From JAXDMK01 sp963765955 (lineage in GTDB: Bacteria > Actinomycetota > Acidimicrobiia > Acidimicrobiales > AC-14): 64,000 bases of DNA. The stretch is from positions 1,504,810 through 1,568,809 of the forward strand of contig CAVXYA010000002.1 in NCBI GenBank assembly GCA_963765955.1. Direction: 5' to 3'. This document shows positions 17,503 through 27,254 of the stretch, one piece after another. The notes below the pieces were generated by a model. The model ran no database searches. It saw nothing but the letters and a program-made list of their open reading frames with translations, and was not told the DNA's origin. A program made the translations under genes and the position numbers. Within the stretch, counting starts at the first letter, position 1. The number at the start of each line of letters is the position of its first letter.

Positions 17503-17566
17503 GTTCAACCATTCGGTTGAACACAACGTACAACCAGGCTGCGGCCGTTGTCAACCAGTTGGTTGA
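17503..17566. promoter_or_regulatory. Paired ArsR operator palindromes
   Basis: Two copies of TCAACC-N4-GGTTGA lie just upstream of the ArsR gene: GTTCAACCATTCGGTTGAAC at 17503-17522 (8-bp arms) and TCAACCAGTTGGTTGA at 17551-17566 (6-bp arms), with centres 46 bp apart. They flank the region where the promoter should lie. Spacing near four helical turns allows two dimers on related faces. Autoregulation is an inference from position. Confidence 0.75.
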
Positions 17567-17574
17567 AGAAACTT

Positions 17575-18474
17575 CTAGGGGGGCGGGAGGAGCGACTCCA
17601 AGTCGGCGACCGACCTCACGCCGGTCGCGCCGCGGCCCTCGAGGGCGGCGTTGCCGGGACCTTCCCCCGCTCCCCGCCACACCGCCACCGTGCCCACCCC
17701 GTGGTCGAGGGCCTCGACCGCGCCCGTCCACGTCGAGCCCTCGTCGAGGTCGCACGCGACCACCAGGGTGACGACCGACTGGGCATACACGAGCCGGTTC
17801 CGCCCGAGGGCGTTGGCCTCGCGGAAGGGGACGTCGGGGCCGTAGGGCGTGCACAGCACGGCTGCGCCCCGGTGGACGGCCCGACGGACATCCGGGCTCC
17901 GAAGCGTGCGCACCAGGGGGTCGGCCAGCATCGCTAACACCGCACCGCCGGCCAGCCAGGCCCCGTCCATCGCCGCCTGGCCGACACCCCTGGGCCCCCC
18001 GCACACCAACGGCAGCCCGAGCCGAGCCCCGCAGGCGGCTGCCGTCCGGGCCACCTCGGTGCCGGCATTCGAGACGACGCGGTCGCCGGCGATGCCCAGG
18101 CCGGGACGGAACAGCAGGTCGAGGCGGCCGGCCGCGTACAGCAGTGGCGGCGCCTTGGGGCCGAGGCGCTCGACCAGGTGGGGCGGATACCCGGGGTCGA
18201 ACGGCGTCAGCGTCGAGATGCCCGACTGGTCGAGCCGCTCGAGCTCGAAGGCCAGGGCGGTCGCTCGTGCGAGGAGGGCGACGACCCGACGGGCCAGGGC
18301 CCGGTCCAGGCCGTGCTCACCGACGAGCGGCGCCTCTCTCAGCCCGAGCAGCACGCCCGGCCGTTCCACCTGCGCACACAGGGACCAGTATTCCGACGCC
18401 TTCAAGGGCTGGAGGCCCTCGCTCACCAGGCGGCTGGTGAGCAGGAGGGTGGCGAGCGAGTCCTCCGATCTCAC
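17575..18474 (-). CDS. DprA-like protein next to RecQ
   Basis: A 299-residue protein related to the DprA/Smf (LOG Rossmann) fold. The N-terminal third resembles DprA's helical region followed by ISTLTPFDPGYPPHLVERLG and the KAPPLLYAAGRLDLL lead-in. The Rossmann domain reads GIAGDRVVSNAGTEVARTAA and VCGGPRGVGQAAMDGAWLAG, where standard DprA has SGxARGID. So the nucleotide-site loop is altered, and it is probably not the transformation DprA. The GTG start overlaps the RecQ stop by 4 bp, so the two proteins are made together. This suggests a joint role in processing DNA ends, foreign DNA or single strands. Confidence 0.8.
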   Translation of the reverse strand: MRSEDSLATLLLTSRLVSEGLQPLKASEYWSLCAQVERPGVLLGLREAPLVGEHGLDRALARRVVALLARATALAFELERLDQSGISTLTPFDPGYPPHLVERLGPKAPPLLYAAGRLDLLFRPGLGIAGDRVVSNAGTEVARTAAACGARLGLPLVCGGPRGVGQAAMDGAWLAGGAVLAMLADPLVRTLRSPDVRRAVHRGAAVLCTPYGPDVPFREANALGRNRLVYAQSVVTLVVACDLDEGSTWTGAVEALDHGVGTVAVWRGAGEGPGNAALEGRGATGVRSVADLESLLPPP

Positions 18475-20537
18475 CCCGACCTTCCGGCGGTGTCGGCCAG
18501 GGCGAACGGGAAGACGGCCTCGGCCCCCGCTTCCCGCAGCTTCCAGGCGATGGCGGTGACCGTCCACCGCGAGTCGACGATGTCGGCCACCAGCAGGACC
18601 GGCCCGCAGGGGACGGGCCCTGTCACCTGGTACGCCCCCCGGACATTGCGGTACTGCTGGACGCTGTTCTGCATCAGTTTCTGGGGCTGGGTGTCGCGCA
18701 CCTTGGCCACCACCGCCTGGCACTCGAGCCCGAGGGCACCGGCCAGTCGTTGGGAGTAGTGAGTGAGGAGCGCAGGGTCGAGGAGCGAGGGCACGAACGT
18801 CACCCACGTCGGGAAGGGATCGGGTCGCCACCGTTTGCGGATCAGGTCGGCGGCGGCGTCGACCAGCCGGTCGTCGTAGCGCCCGGTGACCTGCTTGCCC
18901 CGGCGGACGAGGCTGCCCCATCCGCCGTCGGCCCAGATCGACAGGGCTCGGCCGGGGCCCGCCTGGCGGTCCACGGGGATGCGCTTGCGGTCGGGCATCT
19001 GCCGGCGGGGCTCGACCACGACGTCGGTCGAGCGCAGGAACGCGACGGCGTCCTGCACGACCTCCGGCGGCAGGTCGAGCGCCAGGCTGGTACCGGTGCA
19101 GACGTCGCACTGCCCGCACGGCCCCCCGGCGGGGTCGTCGAGGTAGCGGCGGAGGGCCATCATGCGACACGTCGTCGTCGTCGCGTACTCGTTCATCTGG
19201 GCCTGCTCGGTGCGCCGGAGGGCGGTGACCGACGCCACCCGCTCCTCGTCGAACGTCCACGGCCGCAGCGTCCTCAGCCACCGGGACCCGTCCCGCTCGA
19301 TGGCCCCCTCGACCTCGAGCGTCTTCAGCAGGAGCTCGAGCTGCGATGGTCGGACGTTGGCCGCCTCCAGCAGCTCGGTGCGGCCCACGGGCTCCGCCCG
19401 CGCCTCCAGCAGCTCGACCACCTGGCGGGCCAGGTCGGGGGGAGGGAAGGCGGCCCGGATGAAGTGGTCCTGGATGTCGGCGTCCTCGACGCCGCGGAGC
19501 AGTATGCCCACCGACTCAGTGAGGGCCCGTCCTGCCCTTCCCACCTGCTGGTAGTAGGCGATCGGCGATCCCGGCGACTGGTAGTGGATGACGAAGGCCA
19601 GGTCGGGCTTGTCGAACCCCATCCCCAGGGCCGAGGTGGCGACCACCACCTTCACCTCGTTGGCGAGCAGGGCCTGCTCGATGACCGGCCGCTGGGCCTC
19701 GTCTGTCTCCCCGCTGTAGGCGACGGCGGTGACCCCCCGGGAGGTGAGCCAGCCGGCCACCCGCTCGGTGTCGCGAATGGTGAGGCAGTACACGATGCCC
19801 GTCCCCGGCAGGCGGGGGATCGTCTCCGACAACCACGCCAGCCGCTCCGCCTGGGGACGGATGTCGAGGACGTGGAGGCCGAGGCCGTCCCGCGCCAGGG
19901 GTCCGCGCACCGCCACCAGGTCGGCGCCGAGCTGGGCGGCGACGTCGGCCACCACCCGGTCGTTGGCGGTGGCGGTGCAGCACAGGACGGGGACGCCGGC
20001 CGGCAGGAGGTCGAGCACCCGCACCAGCCGGCGGTAGTCGGGACGGAAATCGTGGCCCCAGTCGGAGATGCAGTGGGCCTCGTCGATGACGAACAGCCCG
20101 CTCATCCGGCCCACCTTGGGCAGGATCTCGGCCCGGAACTTGGGATTGGCCAGCCGTTCGGGCGAGATGAGGAGGATGTCGACCGACCCGTCGTCGATGC
20201 GGTCCTCTACCCCGTCCCACTCGTCCCGGTTGGCGCTGTTGATGGTGACCGCCCGGACACCCATCCGCTCGGCGGCCGCGATCTGGTTCCGCATCAGGGC
20301 GAGGAGAGGCGACACGAGCAGGGTCGGCCCGCCGCCCCGGTCCCGCAGCATCCGGGTGGCGATGAAGTAGACGGCGCTCTTGCCCCACCCCGTCCGCTGG
20401 ACCATGAGCACCCGTTGCCGCTCGCCGACCAGACGCCTCACCACGTCGAGCTGGTCGGGACGGAACTCGCTCGCCGGATCACCCGTCAACTTCCGGAGCA
20501 GACCGAGGGCCTCCTGGTCGAGCCCGGGGTCACTCAC
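18471..20537 (-). CDS. RecQ-like helicase fused to phosphoribosyltransferase
   Basis: A 688-residue protein. Residues about 1-340 are a RecQ-type helicase core: Walker A RTGWGKS (48-54, with Trp replacing the usual Ser/Thr), DEAH box at 152-155 (FVIDEAHCISDWGHDFRPDY) and GMGFDKPDLAFVIHYQSPGS. A RecQ zinc-binding part follows (CRMMALRRYLDDPAGGPCGQ, then CDVC). The last 170 residues are a type I phosphoribosyltransferase-like domain with FVPSLLDPALLTHYSQRLA and a PRPP-loop form LLVADIVDSRWTVTAIAWKL. The loop keeps the acidic residue and DS but has Arg/Trp instead of Gly/Thr. ComF-like domains are tied to DNA uptake, and here the helicase is co-expressed with a DprA-like protein. The combination points to DNA processing or defence rather than to the housekeeping RecQ. 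Confidence 0.88.
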   Translation of the reverse strand: MSDPGLDQEALGLLRKLTGDPASEFRPDQLDVVRRLVGERQRVLMVQRTGWGKSAVYFIATRMLRDRGGGPTLLVSPLLALMRNQIAAAERMGVRAVTINSANRDEWDGVEDRIDDGSVDILLISPERLANPKFRAEILPKVGRMSGLFVIDEAHCISDWGHDFRPDYRRLVRVLDLLPAGVPVLCCTATANDRVVADVAAQLGADLVAVRGPLARDGLGLHVLDIRPQAERLAWLSETIPRLPGTGIVYCLTIRDTERVAGWLTSRGVTAVAYSGETDEAQRPVIEQALLANEVKVVVATSALGMGFDKPDLAFVIHYQSPGSPIAYYQQVGRAGRALTESVGILLRGVEDADIQDHFIRAAFPPPDLARQVVELLEARAEPVGRTELLEAANVRPSQLELLLKTLEVEGAIERDGSRWLRTLRPWTFDEERVASVTALRRTEQAQMNEYATTTTCRMMALRRYLDDPAGGPCGQCDVCTGTSLALDLPPEVVQDAVAFLRSTDVVVEPRRQMPDRKRIPVDRQAGPGRALSIWADGGWGSLVRRGKQVTGRYDDRLVDAAADLIRKRWRPDPFPTWVTFVPSLLDPALLTHYSQRLAGALGLECQAVVAKVRDTQPQKLMQNSVQQYRNVRGAYQVTGPVPCGPVLLVADIVDSRWTVTAIAWKLREAGAEAVFPFALADTAGRSG

Positions 20538-20606
20538 CGGCGGCCACCCTAGGGCCTGGCGGAGGACCGACGACGCCTTGTGCTCTTTTCGCTGACGAGG
20601 GTCAGG

Positions 20607-20903
20607 TCATTCCCTAAACCGAGGTTCGGTGTCGATCTGCAAACACCGCGCCTTCGGGAGCTGTGTGTGCACCAGGTAGTAGGCGACCACGACCGCTTGA
20701 GCGTCACCGGCACCGGGGATCTCGCAATACCAACCACTCCATTGCTCGTGGTCGATCACTGGCTCCCGGTGTGCCCCGTGGCGGATGTTGCCCGAGAGGC
20801 CCTGAACCCACTCGTTCACTGGTCTCCGCCACTCGACCGGCGGGGACGTCTGGAGCCATTCCGCGATGCACCCACCGAAGTCCTCCAGCTCCCAGTCGGC
20901 CAA
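20607..20903 (-). CDS. Hypothetical protein, 98 residues
   Basis: Not recognised. The frame starts with TTG (MADWELEDFGGCIAEWL) and is Trp-rich (six Trp), with an acidic N-terminus. No membrane segment or signal peptide is visible. It begins 13 bp after the stop of the 93-residue gene upstream, so the two may be co-transcribed. The weak start and missing ribosome site keep the confidence low. Confidence 0.4.
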   Translation of the reverse strand: MADWELEDFGGCIAEWLQTSPPVEWRRPVNEWVQGLSGNIRHGAHREPVIDHEQWSGWYCEIPGAGDAQAVVVAYYLVHTQLPKARCLQIDTEPRFRE

Positions 20904-20916
20904 CAGTTAGAGCGAG

Positions 20917-21198
20917 CTACTCGGCCGTCAGGAGCTTCGCTACTGCTTCCAGGTCGTCCGGCGTGCCAGGAGTGGTGCGCACCCGTTCAAGGTTCCGGGC
21001 GAACCTCTCTCGGCGTTCGGGATCGTCAGCGATCGCCCGGCGATACCAATCAAGTCTTGCTGAGTCGTCGGCAGCCCGAGCCTCAGGGCTCACTTTTCCG
21101 CCGCCTCGCCCGTCGTCCGCAAGCAACGTTGGTTCGTTGTCGGAGGGTCCCTCGGTCTGCTCGGTCGTGGGAACTTGCCCGCGGCGTTCACCCATCAA
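20917..21198 (-). CDS. Hypothetical protein, 93 residues
   Basis: Not recognised. The first half is a low-complexity, polar, probably disordered stretch. The second half (DDSARLDWYRRAIADDPERR, ERFARNLERVRTTPG, DDLEAVAKLLTAE) looks like an amphipathic helical domain. It precedes the 98-residue gene in the same direction with a 13-bp gap, an arrangement seen in small regulatory or toxin-antitoxin pairs. Nothing in either sequence proves that. Confidence 0.4.
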   Translation of the reverse strand: MMGERRGQVPTTEQTEGPSDNEPTLLADDGRGGGKVSPEARAADDSARLDWYRRAIADDPERRERFARNLERVRTTPGTPDDLEAVAKLLTAE

Positions 21199-21301
21199 TC
21201 CCTGCCTTCACTCGGTATCGGTACCCAGTTTCACCCTGTCACAGAGAGGATCGGTGTCAAGCACCTTGACCTGCGCTTTCGCAGGGACGGGGTCGGATTC
21301 C

Positions 21302-22586
21302 TCAATGGTCGGCGACCGTGACTGCCACCTCTCGGCCGACGGCCTCTCGCCGACTGGGGGACGGGGCCGCGGGCAGGGCGACGGCGATGTCGAGGCCGCC
21401 ATCCGGTCGGGCCGTGGCGTGGACGTCGCCGCCGTGGGCCCGGGCGACGGAGCGGACGATCGACAGGCCCAGGCCGACGCCCCGCGACGATTCGACCCGG
21501 TCGGGGGCCAGGCGGCGGAAGGGCTCGAACAGGCCGGTCACCTGATCGGGGGGCACGACCGGTCCGGAGTTCGTCACTCGCAGCCGACCCTCGGGGCCGG
21601 TCTCGACCTTCACCCACCCGCCGGGGACGTTGTGGCGCACCGCGTTCTGCACCAGGTTGCCCACCAGCCGCTCGAGCAGCACCCGGCTGCCGGTGACGGG
21701 TGTCGGGAGCAGCCGGTGCTCCACCCGGACGTCCCTCGCCGCCGCCTCGGCCGAGCACTGGTCGACGGCGACGGTGGCGACGGCGGCCAGGTCGACCGCC
21801 TCCCGGGGGATGTCGCCCTGCTCGCTGCGGGCCAGGACCAGGAGCCCGTCGATGAGCCGCTCGCTGCGGTCGACAGCGTCGCGGAGGGCCACGGCCATCG
21901 TGCGCAGGTCGTCGGGCGAGGTATCGGGGTCGGCCAGGGCCACGTCGACCAGGGTGCGTTGGATCGCCAGCGGGGTGCGCAGCTCGTGGGACGCATTGGC
22001 CACGAACCGGCGCTGGCTCTCGAAGGCCGACTCCAGGCGGCCCAGCATGGCGTCGAAGGTGTCGGCCAGCTCCTTGAGCTCGTCGTGGGGCCCCTCGAGC
22101 GCCAGCCGCTCGTGGAGGTTGTCCTGCGACAGGCCGGCGGGCGGTGGCCGTCACCCGGGTGAGGGGGGCCAGAGCCCGGCCGGCCACGACCCATCCGAGT
22201 CCGACCGAGGCCAGCGCCATCAGGCCGAGGGCGACGGTGGACTGCACCACCAGCTCGTCCAGCGCCTGGTTGCGCAGCTCGGCCTGATACTGGCCCAGGG
22301 CGTCCTGGATGGGCACGCCGTCGGCGGTCACGATCACCCGGGGCTCGGGCGTGCCGGGCCCGACCATGCCGGGGGCGGGCGCGACGAACCGGAACGTGTC
22401 GGGCACTTGGGCCCCGGCGAGGGGCCCTTGGACCCCGATGCTGATGGGCTGCGCCTGGCGTTCGAGGCCCCGGCGGACGAGGGCGTAGTTGAGCGTCAGC
22501 AGCACCGCCCCCGCGGCCAGGAAGAGCCCGCCGTAGATCAGGGTGAGCCGTAGCCGGATGGTGGGCCGGAACCTGACCGCCCTCAC
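21302..22586 (-). pseudogene. OmpR-partner sensor kinase, frameshifted
   Basis: GTG at 22586 overlaps the regulator stop by 4 bp. The N-terminal part has a membrane segment (LTLIYGGLFLAAGAVLLTLN), an extracellular loop with VPDTFRFVAPAPGM, a second membrane segment (STVALGLMALASVGLGWVVA) and the start of a HAMP linker. At about 22135 one extra base shifts the frame after TATARR. The other frame continues LSQDNLHERLALEGPHDELK, the phospho-acceptor FVANASHELRTPLAIQRTLV, NAVRHN and GVGLGLSIVRSVARAHGGDV. Without the extra base the kinase would be about 427 residues and complete. The regulator beside it is intact. Either a recent mutation or an assembly error. Confidence 0.8.
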
Positions 22587-23245
22587 GGGATCCGGTACCC
22601 GGCGCCGGCGACGGTCTCCACGAGCGGTGGGTTGCCGAGCTTGCGGCGGAGCTTGACCATCGTGACCCGCACCGCGTTGGTGAACGGGTCGGCATGCTCG
22701 TCCCACGCCCGCTCGAGCAGCTCCTCCGCGCTCACCACGGCGCCGTCGGCGCCCAGCAGGACCTCCAGCACGGCCAACTCCTTGTTGGTGAGGCGCAGGA
22801 AGAGGCCGTCGCGGGACGCCACCCGGCGGGCGGAGTCGACGGTGACGCCCCGCCGCTCGATCACCGGCGGGAGGGCGGGCTGCGACCGGCGGCCCAGGGC
22901 CCGGATGCGAGCCACCAGCTCGGCGAAGGCGAAGGGCTTGGGCAGGTAGTCGTCGGCGCCGATGGTGAGCCCGTCGACCCGGTCGTCGATGCCGCCGGAT
23001 GCGGTGAGCATGAGGATCCGGGGCCCGACCGGGTCGGTGGCTCGGGTGAGCCGGCGGCACACCTCGTCGCCGTGGACCCCGGGCAGGTCGCGGTCGAGCA
23101 CGACCACGTCGTAGCGGTTCACCGCCAGGCGCTGGAGGGCGGCCTCCCCGTCGTCGGCGATGTCGACCGCCATCGCCTCCCGGCGCAATCCCCGGGCGAT
23201 GGCGTCGGCCAGCACCGCCTCGTCCTCCACAACCAGTACTCGCAT
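22583..23245 (-). CDS. OmpR-family response regulator
   Basis: A 220-residue regulator. The receiver has VLVVEDE, the acceptor Asp in DVVVLDRDLPGVHGDE, Thr in MLTASG and Lys in YLPKPFAFAELVARI. The winged-helix effector domain contains RLTNKELAVLEVLLGADGAV, WDEHADPFTNAVRVTMVKLR and VETVAGAGYRIP. ATG at 23245 is chosen because it begins the canonical MRVLVVEDE strand. The gene is divergent from the lipoprotein/export operon that begins at 23377, so it may regulate that operon from the 131-bp shared region (inference). Confidence 0.92.
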   Translation of the reverse strand: MRVLVVEDEAVLADAIARGLRREAMAVDIADDGEAALQRLAVNRYDVVVLDRDLPGVHGDEVCRRLTRATDPVGPRILMLTASGGIDDRVDGLTIGADDYLPKPFAFAELVARIRALGRRSQPALPPVIERRGVTVDSARRVASRDGLFLRLTNKELAVLEVLLGADGAVVSAEELLERAWDEHADPFTNAVRVTMVKLRRKLGNPPLVETVAGAGYRIP

Positions 23246-23376
23246 CGTCGCTCCATGGTGTGCCCCCCGCCATAACGCTGGCATAACCACCCCGGTCTAC
23301 GGCGTCGATAGGGCCGATTTCGTTCACTGACCCCGGCCGTGGGCGGCATCCGTCCGCCCGGCCGGGAGGTCTTGCC

Positions 23377-24033
23377 GTGCGACGACTCGTGAGGCTGGGG
23401 CTGGGGGTGCTGGCGCTGGCCCTGGCCACCGCCGGATGTGGAGGATCGTCGGGGGCGGGCGCCGAGGTGGCGTCGGCCGGCGGGGGGCGGGGGGCCGAGG
23501 CGGAGGACGCAAGCACGACCCCGGCCGACGCCGAACAGGCCGGGCTCGACTTCGCCCGCTGCATGCGGGAGCACGGCGTCGACATGCCCGATCCCAAGGC
23601 GGGCGGCGACGGGTTCATCATGGTCGGCCCGAGCGCGGGCGGGGACCGGCCGGAGCCGGGCGGGGCCGCCCGCTTGCCCGAGGCCTTCGCCGAGGCCGAC
23701 GAGGCCTGCCGTCACCACCTCGACGACCTCATCCAGGAGGGCGGGCCTCCGATGGACGCCGAGGCCCAGGACCGAGCCCTGAAGTTCGCCCGCTGCATGC
23801 GGGAGCACGGGGTGGACATGCCCGATCCCGACTTCTCGAGCGGCGGCGGCGTCCGCATCGAGATCGGCAAGGGCGAGGCCGGTGGGATCGACCCCTCGTC
23901 GGAGACGTTCCGGGACGCCCAGGAGGCGTGCGGCTCATTGTTCGGGCCCGACGGCGGACCGGGCGGACCGGGCGGACCGGGCCGGCCGGGTAGGGGCGAG
24001 GTCGGAATCGCCTCGAGCGGGGTGAGGTCGTGA
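23377..24033 (+). CDS. Lipoprotein with duplicated Cys motif
   Basis: A 218-residue exported lipoprotein: signal peptide VRRLVRLGLGVLALALATAG with a lipobox ending GCGG, then a short low-complexity linker. The segment DFARCMREHGVDMPDP occurs as ARCMREHGVDMPDPK and again about 80 residues later as ARCMREHGVDMPDPD. Each repeat is followed by a helical part with another Cys (DEACRHHL, QEACGSLFG), giving two Cys-pair units. This type is common beside MacAB-like operons in actinobacteria, but its role is unknown. The tail is Gly/Pro-rich. It starts with GTG and opens the operon with the adaptor, ATPase and permease. Confidence 0.75.
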   Translation: MRRLVRLGLGVLALALATAGCGGSSGAGAEVASAGGGRGAEAEDASTTPADAEQAGLDFARCMREHGVDMPDPKAGGDGFIMVGPSAGGDRPEPGGAARLPEAFAEADEACRHHLDDLIQEGGPPMDAEAQDRALKFARCMREHGVDMPDPDFSSGGGVRIEIGKGEAGGIDPSSETFRDAQEACGSLFGPDGGPGGPGGPGRPGRGEVGIASSGVRS

Positions 24034-24115
24034 TCCGGCGGGGCGACGTCGCCGAAAGTCCGCCGCCCGGCCTCGACGGCGACCACGCCGGGCGCGGCAA
24101 CGGGATCGCCGGTTC

Positions 24116-25242
24116 GTGGAGCCCTTCTGCGCAGGCCGATCCGTCCCCCGACCGACCCGGTCGCGGGTGGCCAAGGTGGCGGCCCTGGCCGCGGTGGCCG
24201 CGCTGCTGGCCACGACCGGTGCGGTCGTCGTGGCCCGCTCGGGGACGTCCGGCGGCTCCGACAGCACGTCCACCGGCCCCGCCACCTCCACCGCCCACGT
24301 CACCCGCCAGGACCTGGTGGCCCGCACCGAGGTCGACGGCACCCTCGGCTACGCGGGCGAGATGAAGGTGCTGAACCAGGCCCAGGGGACGGTGACCGCC
24401 CTGCCCCAACCGGGCACGGTCGTCGAGCGGGGCCAGACCCTGTACTCGGTGGCCAACCGGCCCGTCCCCCTGCTCTACGGCGTCCTGCCGGCCTGGCGGC
24501 GGCTGGCGCAGGACGTCGACGGCGACGACACCCTCCAGCTCGAACAGAACCTGGTGGCCATGGGCCACGCCACCGAGGCGCAGATGCTGGTCGACGGCAA
24601 GTTCACCGCCGCCACCACCGCCGCCGTCAAGCGCTGGCAGAAGGCGATGGGCGTGGAGGAGACAGGCGTGGTCGAGCTGGGCCAGGCCGTGTTCCTGCCC
24701 GGCGCCCTGCGGGTGGCGGAGGTGCAGGCCGAGGTCGGTGGCGGGGCCCCGCCCGGGAGCCCGGTGCTGGCGGGCACGACCACCAGCCGGGTGGTGAGGG
24801 TCGACCTCGACGCCACCCGCCAGTCGCTGGTGGCGGTGGGGGACAAGGTCGAGATCGAGCTGCCCGACGGCCGGACGACACCCGGCACCGTCACCGGGGT
24901 GGGGACGGTCGCTCGCAGCGAGGGCCAGGGGGAGAGCGCCCAGCGGGTGGTGGACGTGACCGTGGTGCCCGACGACGCAGCCGCCACCGGCGCGTTGGAC
25001 GAGGCGCCGGTGAAGGTCGGCATCACCAGCGACCGCCGGGAGGGCGTGCTGACGGTGCCGGTGAACGCCCTCCTGGCCCTGGCCGAGGGCGGGTACGGCG
25101 TCCGGGTGATCGACACGGCTACCTCGGACGGGGACCGTCCGGGCCGGATCGTGGCCGTCACCACCGGGCTGTTCGCCCGGGGCCGGGTCGAGGTCAGCGG
25201 CGACGGCCTCGTCGAGGGGACGGACGTGGAGGTGCCGGCGAT

Positions 25243-25246
<4 letters not shown>
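24116..25246 (+). CDS. MacA-like adaptor with peptidoglycan-binding domain
   Basis: A 376-residue membrane-anchored adaptor. One N-terminal membrane helix (VAALAAVAALLATTGAVVVA) is followed by an HlyD-type barrel-sandwich hybrid part (DLVARTEVDGTLGYAGEM, then GTVTALPQPGTVVERGQTLY). A PG_binding_1 domain is inserted (DTLQLEQNLVAMGHATEAQM, then FTAATTAAVKRWQKAMG), and then the beta-barrel continues with RREGVLTVPVNALLALAEG. This fusion is typical of actinobacterial ABC exporters: it links the pump to the cell wall. GTG at 24116 is used; the frame upstream is uncertain. It overlaps the ATPase gene by 4 bp. Confidence 0.85.
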
Positions 25247-25973
<727 letters not shown>

Positions 25974-25977
<4 letters not shown>

Positions 25978-27230
25978 GCACCACGACCTTCCACCAGCCA
26001 GGAACCGGCCTGGCCCCGCCGGACCGTCTCGTCCCCGCCCGATTGTCGCCCGCCCGGATGTCGGTGGGCGACGTCCTCCGGGTCGGCAGCGTGGGTCTGC
26101 GCACCCGCCGCCTGCGCACCGGCCTGTCCGGGCTGGGGATCGCTCTCGGGATCGCGGCCATGGTGTCGGTCCTCGGCATCTCCGCCTCCAGCCGGGCCGA
26201 CCTGCTGGCCCAGCTCGACCGCCTGGGCACCAACCTGCTCACCGTCACCCCCGGCCAGACGCTGTTCGGGGAGGACGCCGCCCTCCCCGAGGAGTCGGTG
26301 GGCATGATCGGCCGGATCGGCCCGGTGGAGTCGGTGAGCGCCACCGGGAACGTGTCCGCCTCCATCCGCCGCACCGACCGCATCCCCGAGCAGGAGACGG
26401 GTGGGATCTCGGTGAAGGCGGCCCGCACCGACCTGCTCGGGGTGCTGGGGGCGACGGTGGCGTCGGGCCGGTTCCTCGACGCGGCCACCGAGCGCTACCC
26501 GGCGGTGGTCCTCGGGTCGGTGGCGGCCGAGCGGCTGGGCATCGTGCGGGCCGACCCGTCGGTGCTGGTGTTCGTCGGCGGGCAGTGGTTCACCGTGGTC
26601 GGGGTCCTCGATCCGGTGCCGCTGGCGCCCGAGATCGACCGCTCGGCCCTGGTGGGCTTCGAGGTGGCGACGACCCTCCTCGGCTTCAGCGGCAACCCGG
26701 GCACGGTCTACACCCGGTCCGCCGACGCCGCGGTCGAAGATGTGCGGGCGGTCCTGCCGGCCACCGCCAACCCGGAGAACCCCGAGGAGGTCAGGGTCAG
26801 CCGGCCGTCGGACGCGCTGGCGGCCAAGGCCGCCACCGACGACGCCTTCACCGCCCTGTTCCTGGGGCTGGGGGCCGTCGCCCTGCTGGTCGGAGGGGTC
26901 GGGATCGCCAACGTCATGGTGATCTCGGTCCTCGAGCGCCGGTCGGAGATCGGCCTGCGGCGGGCCCTGGGGGCCACGCGGGGCCAGGTGCGGCTGCAGT
27001 TCCTGGCCGAGTCGCTGGTGCTGGCCGCGCTCGGGGGCGTGGGCGGGGCTGCCCTGGGGGCGGCGGTGACCGCCGGCTACGCCACGTCCCGGTCGTGGAC
27101 GGTGGTCGTCCCCGCCGTCGCCCTGGCTGCCGCGGTAGGCGCGGCCCTGGTCATCGGGGCCGTGGCCGGCCTCTACCCGGCCATGCGGGCCGCCCGCCTC
27201 TCGCCCACCGACGCCCTCCGGTCGGTGTGA
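25974..27230 (+). CDS. FtsX/MacB-type ABC permease
   Basis: A 418-residue permease. The N-terminal membrane helix (GLSGLGIALGIAAMVSVLGI) is followed by a large periplasmic MacB_PCD domain (NLLTVTPGQTLFG, PVESVSATGNVSASIRR, VVLGSVAAERLGI). The C-terminal FtsX domain holds three membrane helices, one of which is LFLGLGAVALLVGGVGIANV, with the conserved VISVLERRSEIGLRRALGAT between the first and second. Together with the adaptor and ATPase it forms a complete MacAB-like exporter. It ends 25 bp from a convergent gene. Confidence 0.94.
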
Positions 27231-27254
27231 GGCGCATGCCGGCGGGCCCGGCTG

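Noticed and set aside
18750..20552. 600-residue plus-strand frame opposite RecQ
   Set aside because: Low-complexity Val/Asp/Gly/Arg text with no domain, exactly antisense to an intact helicase.
27238..27252. Terminator between convergent genes at 27230-27255
   Set aside because: GCCGG/CCGGC forms only a 5-bp stem, which is expected by chance in this composition.
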